The notes under the pieces were generated by a model. That model saw only the letters and a list, made by a program, of their open reading frames with translations. It had not been told where the DNA came from and did no database searches. From Clostridiales bacterium UBA8960 (GTDB taxonomy: Bacteria > Bacillota > Clostridia > Peptostreptococcales > Acidaminobacteraceae), in contig DMYC01000106.1 of assembly GCA_003482695.1 (NCBI GenBank), positions 1 to 24,692 on the forward strand: a DNA stretch of 24,692 nucleotides, written 5' to 3'. This document shows positions 16,977 to 23,849 of this stretch, in pieces (position 1 is the stretch's first letter; each line of letters begins with the position of its first letter). A program made the translations under genes and the position numbers.

Positions 16977-17005
16977 AGAAAAAAGATGGATCAGAGACCC
17001 ATCTT
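16977..17005 (-). terminator. Terminator after the zinc-ribbon gene
   Basis: On the minus strand AAGATGG (16999-17005) pairs with CCATCTT (16983-16989) around a 9-nt loop, followed by a T-rich tail. It lies 7 nt beyond the stop codon of the small zinc-ribbon gene. Confidence 0.8.
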
Positions 17006-17012
17006 TAAAAAA

Positions 17013-17168
17013 TTACTCTTTAGTTTTGGTTTCGTACATAACAGAATACTCATAATCGACTTCTGTCTCACACGTTTTACATAAGCTGAATTTATTGACT
17101 TTCTTCTCATCACCGCATCTTTTGCAAAACTTAACTTCAAATTGGTTACCCTTAATAACGTCTTTCAT
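17013..17168 (-). CDS. Small zinc-ribbon protein of unknown function
   Basis: This 51-residue protein has two CxxC pairs, C15/C18 and C30/C33, in the arrangement of a treble-clef or zinc-ribbon knuckle that binds one zinc ion. The tail is acidic and tyrosine-rich, with no other domain. The ATG at 17168 has a perfect AGGAGG six bases upstream, so the longer in-frame start at 17219, which lies inside the promoter, is rejected. It has its own strong promoter and terminator and is thus a single-gene transcript. Small zinc ribbons of this type often bind RNA, ribosomes or transcription factors, but nothing here fixes a role. That it is a real gene is well supported by these signals. Confidence 0.8.
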   Translation of the reverse strand: MKDVIKGNQFEVKFCKRCGDEKKVNKFSLCKTCETEVDYEYSVMYETKTKE

Positions 17169-17218
17169 GAGCGCCTCCTGTTCGATTGCATTTTTGTATA
17201 CAAACATCCTATAATCCA

Positions 17219-17247
17219 ATTATACTTACTCGTTATTATTTTTGCAA
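17219..17247 (-). promoter_or_regulatory. Sigma-A-type promoter of the zinc-ribbon gene
   Basis: On the minus strand TTGCAA (17242-17247) and a perfect TATAAT (17219-17224) are separated by exactly 17 nt, about 50 nt upstream of the ATG at 17168. It begins just after the kinase stop codon. Confidence 0.75.
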
Positions 17248-17261
17248 GTTTTTTTTTAAAA

Positions 17262-17918
17262 TCAATCATAAATTTTTCGATTTTTTTTCTGAACGGCGCA
17301 CATTTGAAGGATGCGTTCCAAAACGTCTTGGGAGACGCTTGTCAAATCCTCATCAAGTATGCGCAAAAAAGACATGGCAAGACTGTAATAATCGGATGCC
17401 TCATCAACCTCAGACGGCCTAAAAACAGCTTCAGGCGCTAAATAAACGGATGTACCGACAGTGTGCATTACTTTACTTTTCAAAGTTGCAACACTGAAAT
17501 CAATTAAGAAAAATCGATAGTCCCGGTCGATGATGATGTTTTCTGGTTTGATGTCTCGATGCAATATTCCTGCATTATGAATTGAGCGAATCACGTTAAT
17601 GGCATTTTCAAAGATTTGATCCACGCGCGATACAAACCCCTCTTTTAAAACAGGTTGCTTCGCTATTTCATCCAATGTATGACCACCTATGTATGTCATA
17701 TATAGCATCACACTGGTTTGAACAACCTCATAATCATACAATTTTGGTATACTGTTGCACGGAAGTCCATTTAGTTTCTGATAGATCGCGATTTCATCAA
17801 AGCCTTTCTTTAGATCCGTTTTTTTACACAGAATTTCCAATCCATTCTTACGGTTTCTCAATATGCTGATTTGATCACTCCTTTTGTGTGATAATGTAAA
17901 AGCCTGCAATTCAATCAT
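17262..17918 (-). CDS. Small, partly degenerate Hanks-type serine/threonine kinase
   Basis: The 218-residue protein is a bare kinase domain without a membrane segment. The catalytic loop HRDIKPEN (120-127, D122 and N127) and the APE motif (161-163) are intact, and a candidate ATP lysine (K32 or K33) and helix-C glutamate (E42) are present. Two departures stand out. The glycine-rich loop is missing (the LSHKRSDQ stretch takes its place), and the magnesium-binding DFG is DFS (140-142). The C-lobe is short. It may be a weak kinase or a pseudokinase scaffold. I start at ATG 17918, with GGAGGTG eight bases upstream, instead of the ORF start at 17981, which overlaps the previous gene. It lies 16 nt after the Cys/His pseudopilin gene and probably closes that operon. 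Confidence 0.82.
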   Translation of the reverse strand: MIELQAFTLSHKRSDQISILRNRKNGLEILCKKTDLKKGFDEIAIYQKLNGLPCNSIPKLYDYEVVQTSVMLYMTYIGGHTLDEIAKQPVLKEGFVSRVDQIFENAINVIRSIHNAGILHRDIKPENIIIDRDYRFFLIDFSVATLKSKVMHTVGTSVYLAPEAVFRPSEVDEASDYYSLAMSFLRILDEDLTSVSQDVLERILQMCAVQKKNRKIYD

Positions 17919-17934
17919 TGTTTGACACCTCCAG

Positions 17935-18540
17935 TCACTCTTTGGTCGGATCGTCATGATGACAATTCTTACATGGGTCATACCCTTTTTCTTTAGCTAA
18001 GCCAATCTCAATGGCAAACTTGCTTTTTCGCAGATGAAAGCAATCTCCCTTATGAAATTTTTCACCATATGTGCTTATATAAACGATTGCTTCATTAAAA
18101 TCAATACCATCCGCGACAATTGCCGCAGATATTGGCAGGATAAACTGCCTGTTCGAAAACACCGTTGGAAAGGTGTAACCGTATGATAAATGATATTCCG
18201 CATGAGCAAATGGACCAAACTTCAACACCGTATTTTCGCTCACTCGAACGAGCCTGCTTAAGTCATATCGCATCAATTGCTTATCGAATGTATGATTTAT
18301 GATGCTTTCTAAAATGCCAGCATTGATTTCCTTTTGAACAAACCGATCATGTCCCATAAAAGGCATGGCATACAAACGCATATCCTCTCTGGTTTGAAGA
18401 AGGCTCCACTCTAGGCGTTCATCAACAAAGATGCTTAACAACGTCCCTAACATGACCACGCACAAAATAATTGAAATGGATGTACTGATTAGTGCTTCTA
18501 TCGCGACACTCCCTTTGTCCCGTTTCCAGCTCTTAATCAT
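17935..18540 (-). CDS. TadE-like pseudopilin with C-terminal Ada-like Cys/His module
   Basis: The 201-residue protein starts with a short basic leader ending in KRDKG. Then comes SVAIEALIS and a hydrophobic helix, with Glu at +5 after Gly10: the cleavage-site pattern of TadE-type pseudopilins processed by a prepilin peptidase. After a middle region of about 110 residues, the C-terminus (about 153-195) carries YGEKFHKGDC, then GYDPCKNCH. This H163-x3-C167...C190-x2-C193 pattern is like the Ada-type metal-binding module seen at the ends of many secreted Gram-positive proteins. It would be exposed outside the cell. The ATG at 18540 overlaps the previous gene by 8 nt and has only a weak GGAT site, suggesting translational coupling. 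The pseudopilin part is confident; the function of the tail is unknown. Confidence 0.72.
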   Translation of the reverse strand: MIKSWKRDKGSVAIEALISTSISIILCVVMLGTLLSIFVDERLEWSLLQTREDMRLYAMPFMGHDRFVQKEINAGILESIINHTFDKQLMRYDLSRLVRVSENTVLKFGPFAHAEYHLSYGYTFPTVFSNRQFILPISAAIVADGIDFNEAIVYISTYGEKFHKGDCFHLRKSKFAIEIGLAKEKGYDPCKNCHHDDPTKE

Positions 18541-20239
18541 ATACATATCCATTCTTGAGTTTGAACTTTTTACCGCTAACAAGTTCTATGTCCATTTCAT
18601 GTCCAATTGAAAATCGATCAAGTCCATAAGCACCATTTGACATGATGTATAGTTCCAGATTGACCAAATCCATCGCTCTGACCAGCGTTTTGAACTCTGA
18701 TTGCATGAGAAGAAGAAGCCTAAGATAATCTTGATAATAAATCTTGCTGAAAGATTGGTTTTCTATATCGACTCCAACCTGACTGCCCAAAATTTGACTA
18801 AATTGATGGCTCAACAACCTATGCAAATCTACATGCCAATTATTGCCGCTTTTCACAAGTTCAACGCCTTCACCTTTCAGGAGTCTATTGATTTCAACAT
18901 AACTTTCCGCACTGCACCACAACGTTGCTATCGTGGTATATGCCACCATCCGCCATGGATAAGGCATCATGACTGTCGCCTCAGTCAGTTGTACCTGCTT
19001 GTTTTGGTCTGAGAGAAGCGACACAAAATTCGACACCCACCACAAACCAAATATGCTCATTTTTATTTTCCCCAAACTCTGCACTTCATCCACTTCACCC
19101 GATATAAGATACTCCACTTCTCCGAGTATTTTTCTTTTTTCATCCACCCTACCATTTAACGATACACGCCTAGGGCAGTTCTCATCATAACTGCTGAACA
19201 CCATAAGAAAATACTCGTTCATGATGACTTTATCGATAAGATTCATTTGAATTTCTTCTTCCGACTTGCCTGAGATTCTTCCTGATTTATCAAACTCAAG
19301 GACGCCATCCCCAGTTTTCACACCTGAAAACGACCGCTCCAGCTCAAACAAACTTCGCTTAAGTTGTTCAAGGATGGATGGCTTTTCTTGCGAGTACTCT
19401 CCTATGATACTCAGAAGTTCGAGTTTTACTTCATCTCGATTGATTTCTTCATACGCCTTATAAAGCCCCTCCAGCCTTTCAAGCACCGTAAATGTCAAAT
19501 TTATCTTATCGTCAAATGCATTTTTTGCATGATGCCAATCCAGTATTTTTTGATCAATCGCATCCGAGGTTATTCCCTTTGTGAATGCCTTCAGTGACTC
19601 AGCTAAAGTAAATAAGCCAGCGACTTTCAAATCGAACTCATGATTATTTTCATTAAGTTTTATTCGAGCATCTCCAATCAACCTAAAAGCTGACTCGGGC
19701 AATTCTGTTTCATAAAGCGCCATCAGCAACGCCTCTAATTCATATTGTTCAGCAATTTGAGAAAGCGCTATTTCTGCGCTTGATATCTTCGACATGACCT
19801 GTCTCACTTGATTGAGCTCAGTCTGCATTTCCAGTAAAGAGACGCCATAATCGACGGCTTCTCTGGCAACGCTAACGGCTGCACTTTGCATGACAATCGC
19901 CAGAAAGTGCTCAGGCTTGCTCAACACTTGATATTCAAGTGTCATTTCGATTTCATCGGATTTCTTTATAAGACTATTCTCAGTCAAATAATAGCGCACC
20001 ATTTGATCAAGTGTGCCTTCATCAAGCGTCGCAGTCATGCCGAACTCACGAAATAAATAACTGTTGATCTTAGACAGATACGTTTCGCTTGTTGCGTAAA
20101 CCACTTTTTCTATGGAATGGTTTTCTTGAATATTGAAAAAGACCATATATAAGCCAATTGTACTGATCAGAATGACAGGCATGATTAAGACAAAAAAAAT
20201 CGAGATGATGCCTTGCTCACATTTATCACCGGTAATCAT
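18533..20239 (-). CDS. Large TadG/DUF5702-like membrane-anchored protein
   Basis: The 568-residue protein begins MITGDKCEQGIISIFF, followed by a single hydrophobic helix to about residue 36, as in TadG-like and DUF5702 proteins found next to TadE genes in clostridia. The rest should face outward. It has a long helical stretch (about 110-330, heptad-like and rich in Glu, Leu and Lys), then a region with FGLWWVSNFVSLL and conserved-looking tryptophans. No catalytic motif is visible. I chose ATG 20239, which overlaps the previous gene by 14 nt and has a GGGG element about eight bases upstream; the earlier ATGs at 20263 and 20278 lack a ribosome site. It is probably an assembly or minor-pilin component; the family call is by architecture only. 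Confidence 0.68.
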   Translation of the reverse strand: MITGDKCEQGIISIFFVLIMPVILISTIGLYMVFFNIQENHSIEKVVYATSETYLSKINSYLFREFGMTATLDEGTLDQMVRYYLTENSLIKKSDEIEMTLEYQVLSKPEHFLAIVMQSAAVSVAREAVDYGVSLLEMQTELNQVRQVMSKISSAEIALSQIAEQYELEALLMALYETELPESAFRLIGDARIKLNENNHEFDLKVAGLFTLAESLKAFTKGITSDAIDQKILDWHHAKNAFDDKINLTFTVLERLEGLYKAYEEINRDEVKLELLSIIGEYSQEKPSILEQLKRSLFELERSFSGVKTGDGVLEFDKSGRISGKSEEEIQMNLIDKVIMNEYFLMVFSSYDENCPRRVSLNGRVDEKRKILGEVEYLISGEVDEVQSLGKIKMSIFGLWWVSNFVSLLSDQNKQVQLTEATVMMPYPWRMVAYTTIATLWCSAESYVEINRLLKGEGVELVKSGNNWHVDLHRLLSHQFSQILGSQVGVDIENQSFSKIYYQDYLRLLLLMQSEFKTLVRAMDLVNLELYIMSNGAYGLDRFSIGHEMDIELVSGKKFKLKNGYVYD

Positions 20240-20615
20240 CAAAGTACCCCACTCCGCCTTCATATATAAGATCTGCAAACAACAGCCACTCTCTCCTTAT
20301 TTTGCTGAACAATTGCTTTGACTCAAATGAGAAAGCGTCATTCCAGCGCAACCTCCTAAAAGGATTTGCAAAATTGAATGTTTTACTCAATGTGTAGCTA
20401 TGCTTAAACGCATCAGTATCAATCGAGAATGGCGTCATATCTTGCTCTCCGTTTGGGGCTGATTCGTCCTCTATTTTAAGCACAGCATGCGCAAAAACCG
20501 AGCTCACTTGCAGCTCAAACCAATCAAGATGCGCGATGAAATAACATAAAAACATGAACATCAAAAGAATGATGAGTATCAATGGGACTATAACCGATAG
20601 TTCAGTTGAAAACAT
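20226..20615 (-). CDS. Small TadE-like membrane protein
   Basis: The 129-residue protein opens MFSTELSVIVPLILIILL and has a single long N-terminal hydrophobic helix (about 6-28) with Glu at position 5, much as in mature TadE-type pseudopilins but without a leader peptide. The soluble part is rich in Phe, Arg and Trp (SKTFNFANPFRRLRWNDAF) and has no known motif. The ATG at 20615 has AGGAGG with good spacing and is the first gene after a near-consensus promoter. Its stop codon lies inside the start region of the next gene, so the two are coupled. It may be a minor pseudopilin or a membrane partner; assignment is by topology and context. Confidence 0.65.
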   Translation of the reverse strand: MFSTELSVIVPLILIILLMFMFLCYFIAHLDWFELQVSSVFAHAVLKIEDESAPNGEQDMTPFSIDTDAFKHSYTLSKTFNFANPFRRLRWNDAFSFESKQLFSKIRREWLLFADLIYEGGVGYFDDYR

Positions 20616-20644
20616 TTGGCAACCTCCTTTTGAATCTTTTTACC

Positions 20645-20673
20645 ATTTTATTCCATATGGAATATTTTGTCAA
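20645..20673 (-). promoter_or_regulatory. Near-consensus promoter with palindromic operator for the Tad-like operon
   Basis: On the minus strand a perfect TTGACA (20668-20673) and TAAAAT (20645-20650) are separated by exactly 17 nt, 30 nt upstream of the first gene. The spacer is filled by the perfect palindrome TATTCCATATGGAATA (20649-20664), which is placed to act as a repressor site. Confidence 0.8.
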
Positions 20674-20681
20674 TCCCGAAC

Positions 20682-20711
20682 GTAAAAAAAACCGCACATC
20701 TCTGTGCGGTT
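20682..20711 (-). terminator. Terminator after typA
   Basis: On the minus strand AACCGCACA (20703-20711) pairs with TGTGCGGTT (20690-20698) around a 4-nt loop, followed by eight T. It lies 14 nt past the typA stop codon. Confidence 0.93.
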
Positions 20712-20725
20712 AAGTTTTATATATA

Positions 20726-22564
20726 CTATTGCGCTTCTAATTCTTTGTTCAAACGGCTCTTTTGTCTCGCACGATCCGTTTCATTTAGAACACGTTTTCT
20801 CATTCTAAGTGCATCAGGTGTGATTTCCAGCAACTCGTCGTCTTCAATAAAAGTCAATGCTTCTTCCATATTGAAAATTTTTGGCGGTAATAACTTGATT
20901 GCATCATCAGAACCAGACGCACGTGTATTCGTCAATTTCTTATTTTTTGTAGGGTTGACGACCATGTCATCTCTCCTTGAATTTATACCGATAATCATAC
21001 CCTCGTAAACCTCTGTGCCAGCATCGATCATCATCGTAGCACGCTCAGATAGATTGAACAAAGAGTAAGCCATGGCAACACCACCTTGTTGCGAAATGAG
21101 AACGCCATTGCTTCGTTTTGGTATTTCGCCTTTATAAGGTTGGAACTCGTAAAACGATCGAATCAATACGCCTTCGCCACGTGTCACGTTGACAAATTCA
21201 CTCCTATATCCCAGCAAACCTCTCGTTGGCACGACGAACTCAACGCGTGTATACCCATCCTCAGTGTGCATGGTCTCCATAAGGCCCTTACGGACGCTCA
21301 GTTCAGAGATGACCGTTCCAGAGTACTCATCTGGTACAATGGTAATAACGCGCTCTACAGGCTCATATCGCTGTCCATCGATGAGTTTCATCAACACTTG
21401 AGGTTTTGATACAGATATTTCATATCCTTCTCTTCTCATGTTTTCAAGCAGAATGGATAAATGCAATTCACCTCTACCTGATACTCTATAACCATCTTGA
21501 ACCGTATCAAGTGCATCCACCTTCAAACCGACATTGACTTCAAGTTCTTTATCTAAACGGTTTTTCAAATGTCTGTTTGTGACGAATTTTCCGCTACGCC
21601 CACAAAATGGTGAATCGTTGATCAAGAAGTTCATGGAAAGTGTAGGTTCTTCAATAACGATCATCGGCATAGGCTCAACGTGATCCGGTTGACAAATCGT
21701 TTCACCGATCGAAATTTCATCGATTCCTGCGATAACGACCATGTCGCCTGCGAACGCTTCTTGCACTTCTACTTTTGCAAGACCTTGATATACGTAAAGT
21801 TTCGTTACTTTTGCCTTGGCAGTCGTGCCATCTCTTTTGCTGACGGCAACTTGTTCGCCCTGTTTGATTTTTCCACGTACAACTCGACCAATTCCTAATC
21901 TTCCAACATAATCGTCATAGTCCAGTGAAGAAATTTGCATTTGAAGTGGTGCTTCTATTGATTCAGAGTATGGCTCGACGTGACTTAATATCGTCTCAAA
22001 TAATGGTGATAAGTTGTCGCTTTCTTCGTCCATAGACATTTTAGCGACACCCTCTTTTGCGACACCATAAACAATTGGAAACTCCAGTTGTTCATCGTTT
22101 GCATTGAGTTCAACAAACAAATCAAACGTCAAATCGACGACTTCTTCAGCACGCTGATCTTTTTTGTCGATTTTATTGATGAACAGAATAGTACTCAAAC
22201 CACGCTCCAGCGACTTCTTAAGTACGAAACGCGTTTGAGGCATAGGGCCTTCACTTGAATCGACGAGCAGAATAACCGTATCCACTGTCTTCATGATGCG
22301 TTCCACTTCCGAAGAGAAGTCAGCATGACCAGGCGTATCTACGATATTTATTTTATAATCTTTATACATGATTGAACAATTCTTCGAATAGATCGTAATG
22401 CCGCGCTCACGTTCTAAGTCATTGCTGTCCATTACACAATCAGGAACGACTTCATTTTCTCTAAATACGTTGTTTTGGCTTAAAAACGCGTCAACCAGTG
22501 TTGATTTTCCCGCGTCAACGTGTGCGATTACAGCAATATTGATGATGCCTTTGACATTTGACAT
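20726..22564 (-). CDS. typA: Translational GTPase TypA/BipA
   Basis: TypA/BipA is a ribosome-binding GTPase related to EF-G and LepA. It helps 50S assembly and growth at low temperature or under stress. The 612-residue protein has G1 AHVDAGKST (about 14-22), switch I LERERGITI, G3 DTPGHADFSSEVER and G4 NKID. EF-G-like domains follow, then the TypA-specific C-terminal domain with TRGLLGYRSEF and the KKLTNTRASGSD loop, ending in the basic RKRVLNETDRARQKSR segment. One small oddity is that G1 reads HVDAGKS, where most TypA proteins read HVDHGKT. The ATG at 22564 has AGGAG upstream. It has its own promoter and terminator, so it is transcribed alone. Confidence 0.97.
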   Translation of the reverse strand: MSNVKGIINIAVIAHVDAGKSTLVDAFLSQNNVFRENEVVPDCVMDSNDLERERGITIYSKNCSIMYKDYKINIVDTPGHADFSSEVERIMKTVDTVILLVDSSEGPMPQTRFVLKKSLERGLSTILFINKIDKKDQRAEEVVDLTFDLFVELNANDEQLEFPIVYGVAKEGVAKMSMDEESDNLSPLFETILSHVEPYSESIEAPLQMQISSLDYDDYVGRLGIGRVVRGKIKQGEQVAVSKRDGTTAKAKVTKLYVYQGLAKVEVQEAFAGDMVVIAGIDEISIGETICQPDHVEPMPMIVIEEPTLSMNFLINDSPFCGRSGKFVTNRHLKNRLDKELEVNVGLKVDALDTVQDGYRVSGRGELHLSILLENMRREGYEISVSKPQVLMKLIDGQRYEPVERVITIVPDEYSGTVISELSVRKGLMETMHTEDGYTRVEFVVPTRGLLGYRSEFVNVTRGEGVLIRSFYEFQPYKGEIPKRSNGVLISQQGGVAMAYSLFNLSERATMMIDAGTEVYEGMIIGINSRRDDMVVNPTKNKKLTNTRASGSDDAIKLLPPKIFNMEEALTFIEDDELLEITPDALRMRKRVLNETDRARQKSRLNKELEAQ

Positions 22565-22608
22565 TTATACTCTCCTAAAAAAACTAAACAAAATTTCAAC
22601 TTACTAAG

Positions 22609-22638
22609 TTTATATCATTTCGCATATAAAAGATACAA
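22609..22638 (-). promoter_or_regulatory. Candidate promoter of typA
   Basis: On the minus strand TTGTAT (22633-22638) and TATAAA (22609-22614) are 18 nt apart, about 45 nt upstream of the typA start and downstream of the transglutaminase terminator. Confidence 0.5.
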
Positions 22639-22671
22639 AAACTTGAAAAAAGACAAAAAATTAATGTCCAA

Positions 22672-22707
22672 TAAAAAAAGGTTACCTTAGTCATACTTAA
22701 GGTAACC
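22672..22707 (-). terminator. Terminator after the transglutaminase gene
   Basis: On the minus strand GGTTACCTTA (22698-22707) pairs perfectly with TAAGGTAACC (22680-22689) around an 8-nt loop, followed by a run of seven T. It lies 14 nt past the stop codon. Confidence 0.93.
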
Positions 22708-22721
22708 CTAACAACATCGCA

Positions 22722-23513
22722 TTAATAAATACGTTCTGTTCTATAATCTGCTGCTGATTTAAACATCGTTACTCTTCTATTTGCTTGAACCATAGGCGCA
22801 TCAACGGTCGCATCGATCACTCTCCACTGTCCATCGATCAATACTTCATTCCATGCATGATAGACATCTTTTGTGGTCGTTGCATACCCTTTAACAAGTT
22901 TAGTTGGGATGCCAACACTTCTTGCCATCGCTGCCAATAGTGCAGAGTAGTCATAGCAAATGCCTGTCTTACTTGTAAACGTCGCTTCTACATTTGGAAA
23001 ATATCCCGACTGTACAGTCTTCGCTTTATCATAATCATATTTATAGTTCTTAGTAATATAATTGTAAATCGCACTTATTTTTTGAGTATCTGTTTTCAAT
23101 CCTTTAGTCAACTCCGCTGCTTTTACGATAGCCGCTTGACTTGAGTGCCATTCGATATCTTGAATTGAATTTAAGAACACTTTATTCGAGTCTGTAAGTT
23201 TTAAATCTACAGTTGTTCTTGATAACTCTCTATAACTTGTTCCCGTTACATTTTGCATCAATCTAACGGTGTATTTTCCATTACCCATTTGTAAAGGAAA
23301 TTGATTGACATCTTGATCGACGATTGGGTATGTGTATCTTTGGCCATCTTTCTCGACAAGAAGCAGTATTTTTGTCGACATTGCTTCTGTAAATTGAACA
23401 CCAACAACACCCATAGTCAAATCGGACGTGAAGTTGGATGTAGATGCAAACGATGTTATCGAAGATGCTAATATTACGAATGCCAACAGTAAAGAACCCA
23501 TCATTTTTTTCAT
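22722..23513 (-). CDS. Secreted transglutaminase-like (papain-like) protein
   Basis: The 263-residue precursor has a typical signal peptide (MKKMMGSLLLAFVILASS, with likely cleavage near SFAS at 21-24). A beta-rich region of about 90 residues follows, then a transglutaminase-core domain (about 125-263). The Cys-His-Asp triad is visible as C186 in TGICYDYSALL, H219 in VYHAWNEV and D234 in RVIDATVDA. Such bacterial proteins act as proteases, cross-linkers or peptide-processing enzymes outside the cell; the substrate is unknown. The ATG at 23513 follows AAGGGAGAG. The longer in-frame ATG at 23579 lies inside the c-di-GMP riboswitch aptamer and is not the start. Two tandem riboswitches precede it and a sortase gene lies upstream, pointing to a surface or adhesion role controlled by c-di-GMP. 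Confidence 0.9.
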   Translation of the reverse strand: MKKMMGSLLLAFVILASSITSFASTSNFTSDLTMGVVGVQFTEAMSTKILLLVEKDGQRYTYPIVDQDVNQFPLQMGNGKYTVRLMQNVTGTSYRELSRTTVDLKLTDSNKVFLNSIQDIEWHSSQAAIVKAAELTKGLKTDTQKISAIYNYITKNYKYDYDKAKTVQSGYFPNVEATFTSKTGICYDYSALLAAMARSVGIPTKLVKGYATTTKDVYHAWNEVLIDGQWRVIDATVDAPMVQANRRVTMFKSAADYRTERIY

Positions 23514-23524
23514 TTGAAACTCTC

Positions 23525-23610
23525 CCTTCGGTAGCACGGCTGCCATTCTTTCGAAAGGCCCTATGGCTTTGCGTCCCATCGTTTCCGGTGGTTTGCTATT
23601 ATCGTTGAAG
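23525..23610 (-). ncRNA. c-di-GMP-I riboswitch (GEMM-I), gene-proximal copy
   Basis: On the minus strand the GEMM-I hallmarks occur in order: AGCAAACC, a CCGGAAACGATGG hairpin, GGGACGCAAAGCC, the tetraloop-receptor ATAGGGCC arm with TTTCGAAAGAA, then GGCAGCC. The 3' end of the aptamer runs straight into the AAGGGAGAG ribosome site of the transglutaminase gene, with no terminator visible. Control of translation initiation is therefore the likely mechanism. GGACGCAAAGCC, including the ligand-contacting bases, is intact. Confidence 0.9.
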
Positions 23611-23741
23611 AGGATTGTAATTTCACGAATATTAAGTTTTCAAAAAATAGAAAAACTTCTCATTCGGCGGCTAGGCTGCCATTCTTTCGAAAGGCCCTAT
23701 AGCTTTGCGTCCCATCGTTTCCGGTGGTTTGCTATTATCGT
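23538..23741 (-). repeat. Near-perfect direct repeat of the riboswitch core (68 nt, two copies)
   Basis: Positions 23538-23605 and 23674-23741 are identical except for one base (23565 G against 23701 A on the plus strand). The copies are 136 bp apart and each contains a full c-di-GMP-I aptamer core, while the flanking arms and the spacer are unrelated. This suggests a recent duplication or gene conversion of the aptamer. Confidence 0.9.
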
Positions 23742-23750
23742 GAAAAGATC
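23660..23750 (-). ncRNA. c-di-GMP-I riboswitch (GEMM-I), distal copy
   Basis: This is a second complete aptamer upstream of the first, with the same AGCAAACC, GGGACGCAAAGC, ATAGGGCC and GGCAGCC landmarks. It differs from the proximal copy at one base over the 68-nt core. Its 3' flank differs (TAGCCGCCGAATGAG) and is followed by an A/T-rich weak hairpin with T runs that might act as a terminator. Two copies in one leader suggest a steeper or combined response to c-di-GMP. Confidence 0.9.
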
Positions 23751-23849
23751 GTCTCCTCACAGTTTCCTGTTTGTTATGTTCTTAGTATACCACATTATGT
23801 CAACAAATAACATTAACAGTATGTTACAAAAAAATGTGCATTATGTGAA
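23742..23849 (-). promoter_or_regulatory. Intergenic segment with probable promoter of the riboswitch leader
   Basis: Between the sortase stop and the distal riboswitch, the minus strand contains TGTGGTATACT (23784-23794), an extended -10 element. A perfect TTGACA (23798-23803) lies only 8 nt from it, too near to serve as its -35. I see no terminator after the sortase gene. Read-through from the sortase into the leader is therefore possible in addition to a local promoter. Confidence 0.45.

Noticed and set aside
23514..23579. N-terminal extension of the transglutaminase protein
   Set aside because: The extra 22 codons lie within the c-di-GMP riboswitch aptamer, and a good ribosome site and signal peptide start at 23513.
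23538..23741. Repeated 68-nt unit as a possible CRISPR or mobile-element repeat
   Set aside because: There are only two copies, each contains a full riboswitch aptamer, and no spacer-like series, cas gene or transposase is present.
23784..23803. TTGACA plus TATACT as a standard sigma-A promoter before the riboswitches
   Set aside because: The spacing is only 8 nt; only the extended -10 element remains plausible.
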